Below the pieces are notes generated by a model that was not told the origin of the DNA, made no database searches, and saw nothing but the letters and a program-made list of their open reading frames with translations. Made by a program: the position numbers and the translations under genes. DNA of 64,000 nt from Sclerotinia nivalis (Eukaryota; Ascomycota; Leotiomycetes; Helotiales; Sclerotiniaceae): positions 1,984,001 to 2,048,000 of the forward strand of contig JAPEIS010000012.1 in NCBI GenBank assembly GCA_029531795.1, written 5' to 3'. Each line of letters starts with the position of its first letter. Position 1 is the stretch's first letter. This document shows positions 61,136 to 64,000 of this stretch, piece after piece.

Positions 61136-61249
61136 TTTTTTCAATTTCAATCCGAATTTTTTTGATATTATCTTTATTGATATTACCCCCTTTTAATCTT
61201 TTTAATTGTTTTATTATATTAGAAGTTTTTTCTTTCCCGATTTCTTTTA

Positions 61250-63966
61250 ATGTATAATCCCAGATTATTTTCTAAATTATTGACCATTTTACAAGCTAAT
61301 ATAACTAAAAACGCTACTTTACATAAATTAATACTTTCCTTAACCAATGATTCTTGTATTGATATAATTCTAATTCAAGAACCTTATACATTCTCGGATA
61401 TCTTACACCGAATCACTAAATCCCATCCTGCTTATGAAACTTTCATACTACTCGATAATTGGGAAACCCGACCTTGTATAATATCTTACACCCATAAAAA
61501 TATAGATATTCGAACTACTCAGCTTTGGTTTGTATCCTCCCGAGATTTATTATTTTTACAAATTCAATTTTTAACTGGTTTTATTTTTACAATCATTAAT
61601 ATTTATAATACTTCTAGAAATTGCACAAATAAAAACCAAACAATATAAACTCTCTTTGATTTACATTCGAACATTTTAAATTCTACACTCCTTACAAAAA
61701 ATCTAAACCTCCATTATTCGAAATGAAATCCCTTTTGCTTTTCACATTCAAATTCTACAGAATCTTTTACAATCTAATTAGATACAAATTCTTTCAACTT
61801 TCTTTCTACAATCGATGAATCTATTTACAATTTGGGCAACATTCTCGATCTAGCTTTCCTTTCAGGACCATATACAACCAATACAGCTTCTGCACCGCAT
61901 TTGGATACAATTTCCGATCACCGATCCTTATTGACAACTTTGAATTGGAATACAAAATTGCAAGACCCGATCCAAAGACTCCGAATCAATACATTAAACA
62001 AAAAACTCTTCTCTATTTTATTAACAAAGAATCTATTGAATCTAAATCTACTAACTTTGAATATGACTACAAATCTTGATAAATTAGCTTTAGATATCAT
62101 TCAAGCTCTACAATCAGCATATACAGAATCAACTCAAAGATCACTCGGCCGAAACATAGATCAACTATAATAAAACAAGGCCTGCTAAATAACTATTCAA
62201 AAAAACTAAACAAACAATTCTCCAGAATTAAAACAAAATCTTCGAAAGGTTATCAAAAAAGCAAAAAAGGAATTCTGGTTTTCTAAGTTTGATTCAATTA
62301 AGGAAATAAAAGATATCTTTAAAATAACAAAATGGTATTAATCAGTTGGAATATATCGAATTCCTTTTTTAATAAATCCTTTAGATCATTTTTTTGCTAC
62401 AATAATTCAAATTAAAAAAAATTTACTCATCAATAATCTACTGATCAATATAGCTGAAATTAATGATATCCTATTTGATTTGTTTTCAACTTCTATTCGT
62501 TCAATTACCTTTCCTGTTATCACAATTCAGGATATTCAAACTGTTATCCTTTGTACGGGTAATACAGCTCCAGGAATAGACGAGATCCCTACCAAGATCC
62601 TACAGTTAGTATGGCCATTGATCGAACCATATATCTTATAACTCTTTCAAAAATACCTCGAAATATGTTATTATCCTAAATACTTCCAATCAATGATTGT
62701 AACCATTATTCCGAAACTGAATAAATCAGATCGCACAAACCCTAAATCCTATAAACCAATAACCCTGCTTTTAATATTAGAAAAAGGTTTCGAATATTTG
62801 ATTACAAAGAAGATATTCTAGATTGTTATAATCCTCAAAATACTAATCAAACAACAATTCGGAATGCTTTTTTTGTATTCATTAATCGATTTTACAATTT
62901 GCTTTATATATGATTTGGAAATAACTTTGAATTTAGATTCTAAAGTTACCTTATTAACTATAAATATCAAAAATGCTTTTGATACTATTCTCCCAAAACA
63001 TTTGGTCCGCCGATTCAGGGAACAAAAATAACCTGATAATTTAGTTCGATAAATATAATCGTTCTCTATAAATCGAACAATTTGTATTCGGTTTGATGGC
63101 GAAATAGGGCCCAATATTAATATTAAATGTGATTTGTTACAAAACTCCCTAATTTCGTTTATTCTTTTTATACTTTATATAACCCCTTTGTTTTGGTTAG
63201 GTAATTCTATTCAAAGATTTGGATATATAGATGATATTGCATTAGTAGCTTTTTCTTCAAATTTATAATCTAATTGTAATCAATTACAATCCGAAATGTT
63301 GAAAACTTTGGATTAGGGCAAATCTGAAGAGATCACTTTCGATCTTATAAAATCTGAACTGATTCATTTCTTCAGAGGCTTCAGGAAAGGTATCGAAAGT
63401 TTTATTATCTATACAGAAAATCTTTCAATAATGAAGAAACCAGGTCTATTGAGATAATTGGAGGTTTACTTTGATAGGGAACTGAGTTTCAAACCTTATG
63501 TCCAGATTCTTTCAATTAAGGCTTTTACAATTGCGAATACATTGTATTCGCTTAGAAGGACAACCCAAGGCATCCCATCAATTTTGCTTCAAAAAGCGAT
63601 TACAATCTGTATTCTGAAGAAATGCTACTTTGCAACCGAAACCTGATGGTTTAGCCGAACTAGAAAACGAGCCTAAACTTCACAATCTCGAATCAAGTAG
63701 ATAGACATTTGAGACTTTTGAATAAGATTATACTAACTAACACTCGAACAATCCTTCCTGTATTCTGTACAATTAATATTGTTGCTCTATACAAGGAATC
63801 AAATCTGATACTTCCTGAGATTGAACTAAATTTGATATCCCAAAACTTCGTTGTCCGAATGATTCGGCTAGATCCTAAATATCCCTTTCGAATTCGAACC
63901 AAAAATATTTTAACTAAAGTTAAGATTAGAACTACTGAATCAAAATTCTTAAGAATTATCCTAGCT
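61250..63966 (+). pseudogene. LINE ORF2: endonuclease-reverse transcriptase, RIP-degraded
   Basis: Begins at an ATG (61250). Endonuclease: LQANITKNATLHKLILSLTN, then ILIQEPYTFSDIL with the catalytic Glu, a WNPF block near 61730, and the T-I-S-D-H-R-S motif (S-D-H at 61913-61921), intact. Reverse transcriptase: TAPGIDEIPTKILQLVWP near 62570; PKSYKPITLLLILEKGFE near 62745; NIKNAFDTILPKHLVRRF near 62965, first Asp now Asn; and the catalytic box G-Y-I-D-D-I-A-L at 63220, where Ala has become Ile (YADD to YIDD, two RIP-type changes in one codon). Downstream pieces (63458-63646, 63709-63972) follow the usual tail: VYFDRELSFKPYVQILSIKA and IVALYKESNLILPEIELNLI. RNase H, if present, would be cut off. 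Confidence 0.9.
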
Positions 63967-64000
63967 TGTTAAGATCACATAGGCAAAGAATCAATTAGTC
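63967..64000 (-). repeat. D2: end of a second D-family LTR, minus orientation
   Basis: The last 34 bases, starting TGTTAAGATCACATAGGC, are the exact reverse complement of the last 34 bases of the D 3' LTR (36816-36849). So another D element or solo LTR is inserted in the LINE and continues outside the window. Confidence 0.9.

Larger units (their letters stand above)
59617..63966 (+). mobile_element. Tad-clade LINE, RIP-degraded, 3' end outside or cut
   Basis: Non-LTR retrotransposon with two reading frames: ORF1 with Gag-like Cys/His knuckles, ORF2 with an apurinic endonuclease followed by a reverse transcriptase. This is the plan of the fungal Tad1 clade. The left edge is inside a B LTR fragment, compatible with a 5'-truncated insertion. 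The right edge is cut by a D-family LTR at 63967 before any 3' tail is seen. Confidence 0.9.

Noticed and set aside
1..64000. Search for host genes, tRNA, rRNA, centromere satellites or telomere repeats
   Set aside because: No tRNA cloverleaf, rRNA core, satellite or TTAGGG array was seen. The only stretches not assigned to an element family are 41200-41584 and, in part, 37042-37903.

Overview
This window is a gene desert made almost entirely of mutated transposable elements. It looks like an AT-rich heterochromatic block of a filamentous ascomycete (Pezizomycotina). Three things point there: fungal TE families (Ty3/Gypsy chromoviruses, Ty1/Copia, a Tad-clade LINE, a pogo/Fot1-like transposon); a very high A+T content (about three quarters by eye); and mutations of the repeat-induced point mutation (RIP) type. 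Between copies, C:G to T:A changes at CpA/TpG dominate, so Gln and Trp codons become stops and motifs such as YLDD or CCHC are damaged. I see no host protein gene, tRNA, rRNA or CRISPR. All coding calls are pseudogenes. Species cannot be told from the sequence.

The layout is a nest of insertions that can be unpicked with 5-bp target site duplications (TSDs). I name the families A (146-bp LTR), B (163-bp LTR), D (286-bp LTR), F (213-bp LTR), G (about 224-248-bp LTR) and E (Copia). Left half: G1 (+, only its 3' part at 38517-41199 is inside) appears to hold Copia E (1458-2764, 36855-38515). E is split by Gypsy D (2765-36849, TSD AAACT). D's 5' LTR is split by B3 (2987-29161, minus, TSD GAAAG). 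B3 is split three times: by B4 (4074-10929, plus, GAATT), A (14942-21812, minus, AAATC) and F (22112-27750, minus, AGAAT). That is five levels. D also carries two solo LTRs of the F type (31518-31730 and 35970-36206). E carries an 862-bp insertion with a 13-bp TSD, and the end of a second A copy (1195-1457) that was itself cut by a pogo-like transposon (1-1194).

Right half: G2 (minus) begins at 41585 and faces G1 across a 385-bp spacer. It is split by B1 (41984-48839, TSD GATTG) and cut by B2 (54005-59534). B2 is interrupted by an 82-bp piece of a B LTR (B5), then by a Tad-like LINE (59617-63966), and the window ends inside a second D-type LTR (63967-64000).

The autonomous LTR families encode the usual gag, protease, reverse transcriptase, RNase H, integrase and a C-terminal chromodomain-like segment. 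Chromodomain integrases are known to steer integration to heterochromatin, which fits the self-nesting. The least expected content is: antisense open reading frames between integrase and 3' LTR in two different families (D and G); an LTR family with several strong hairpins (F); a mosaic LTR (F'); and a tandem array in the 5' leader of family B.
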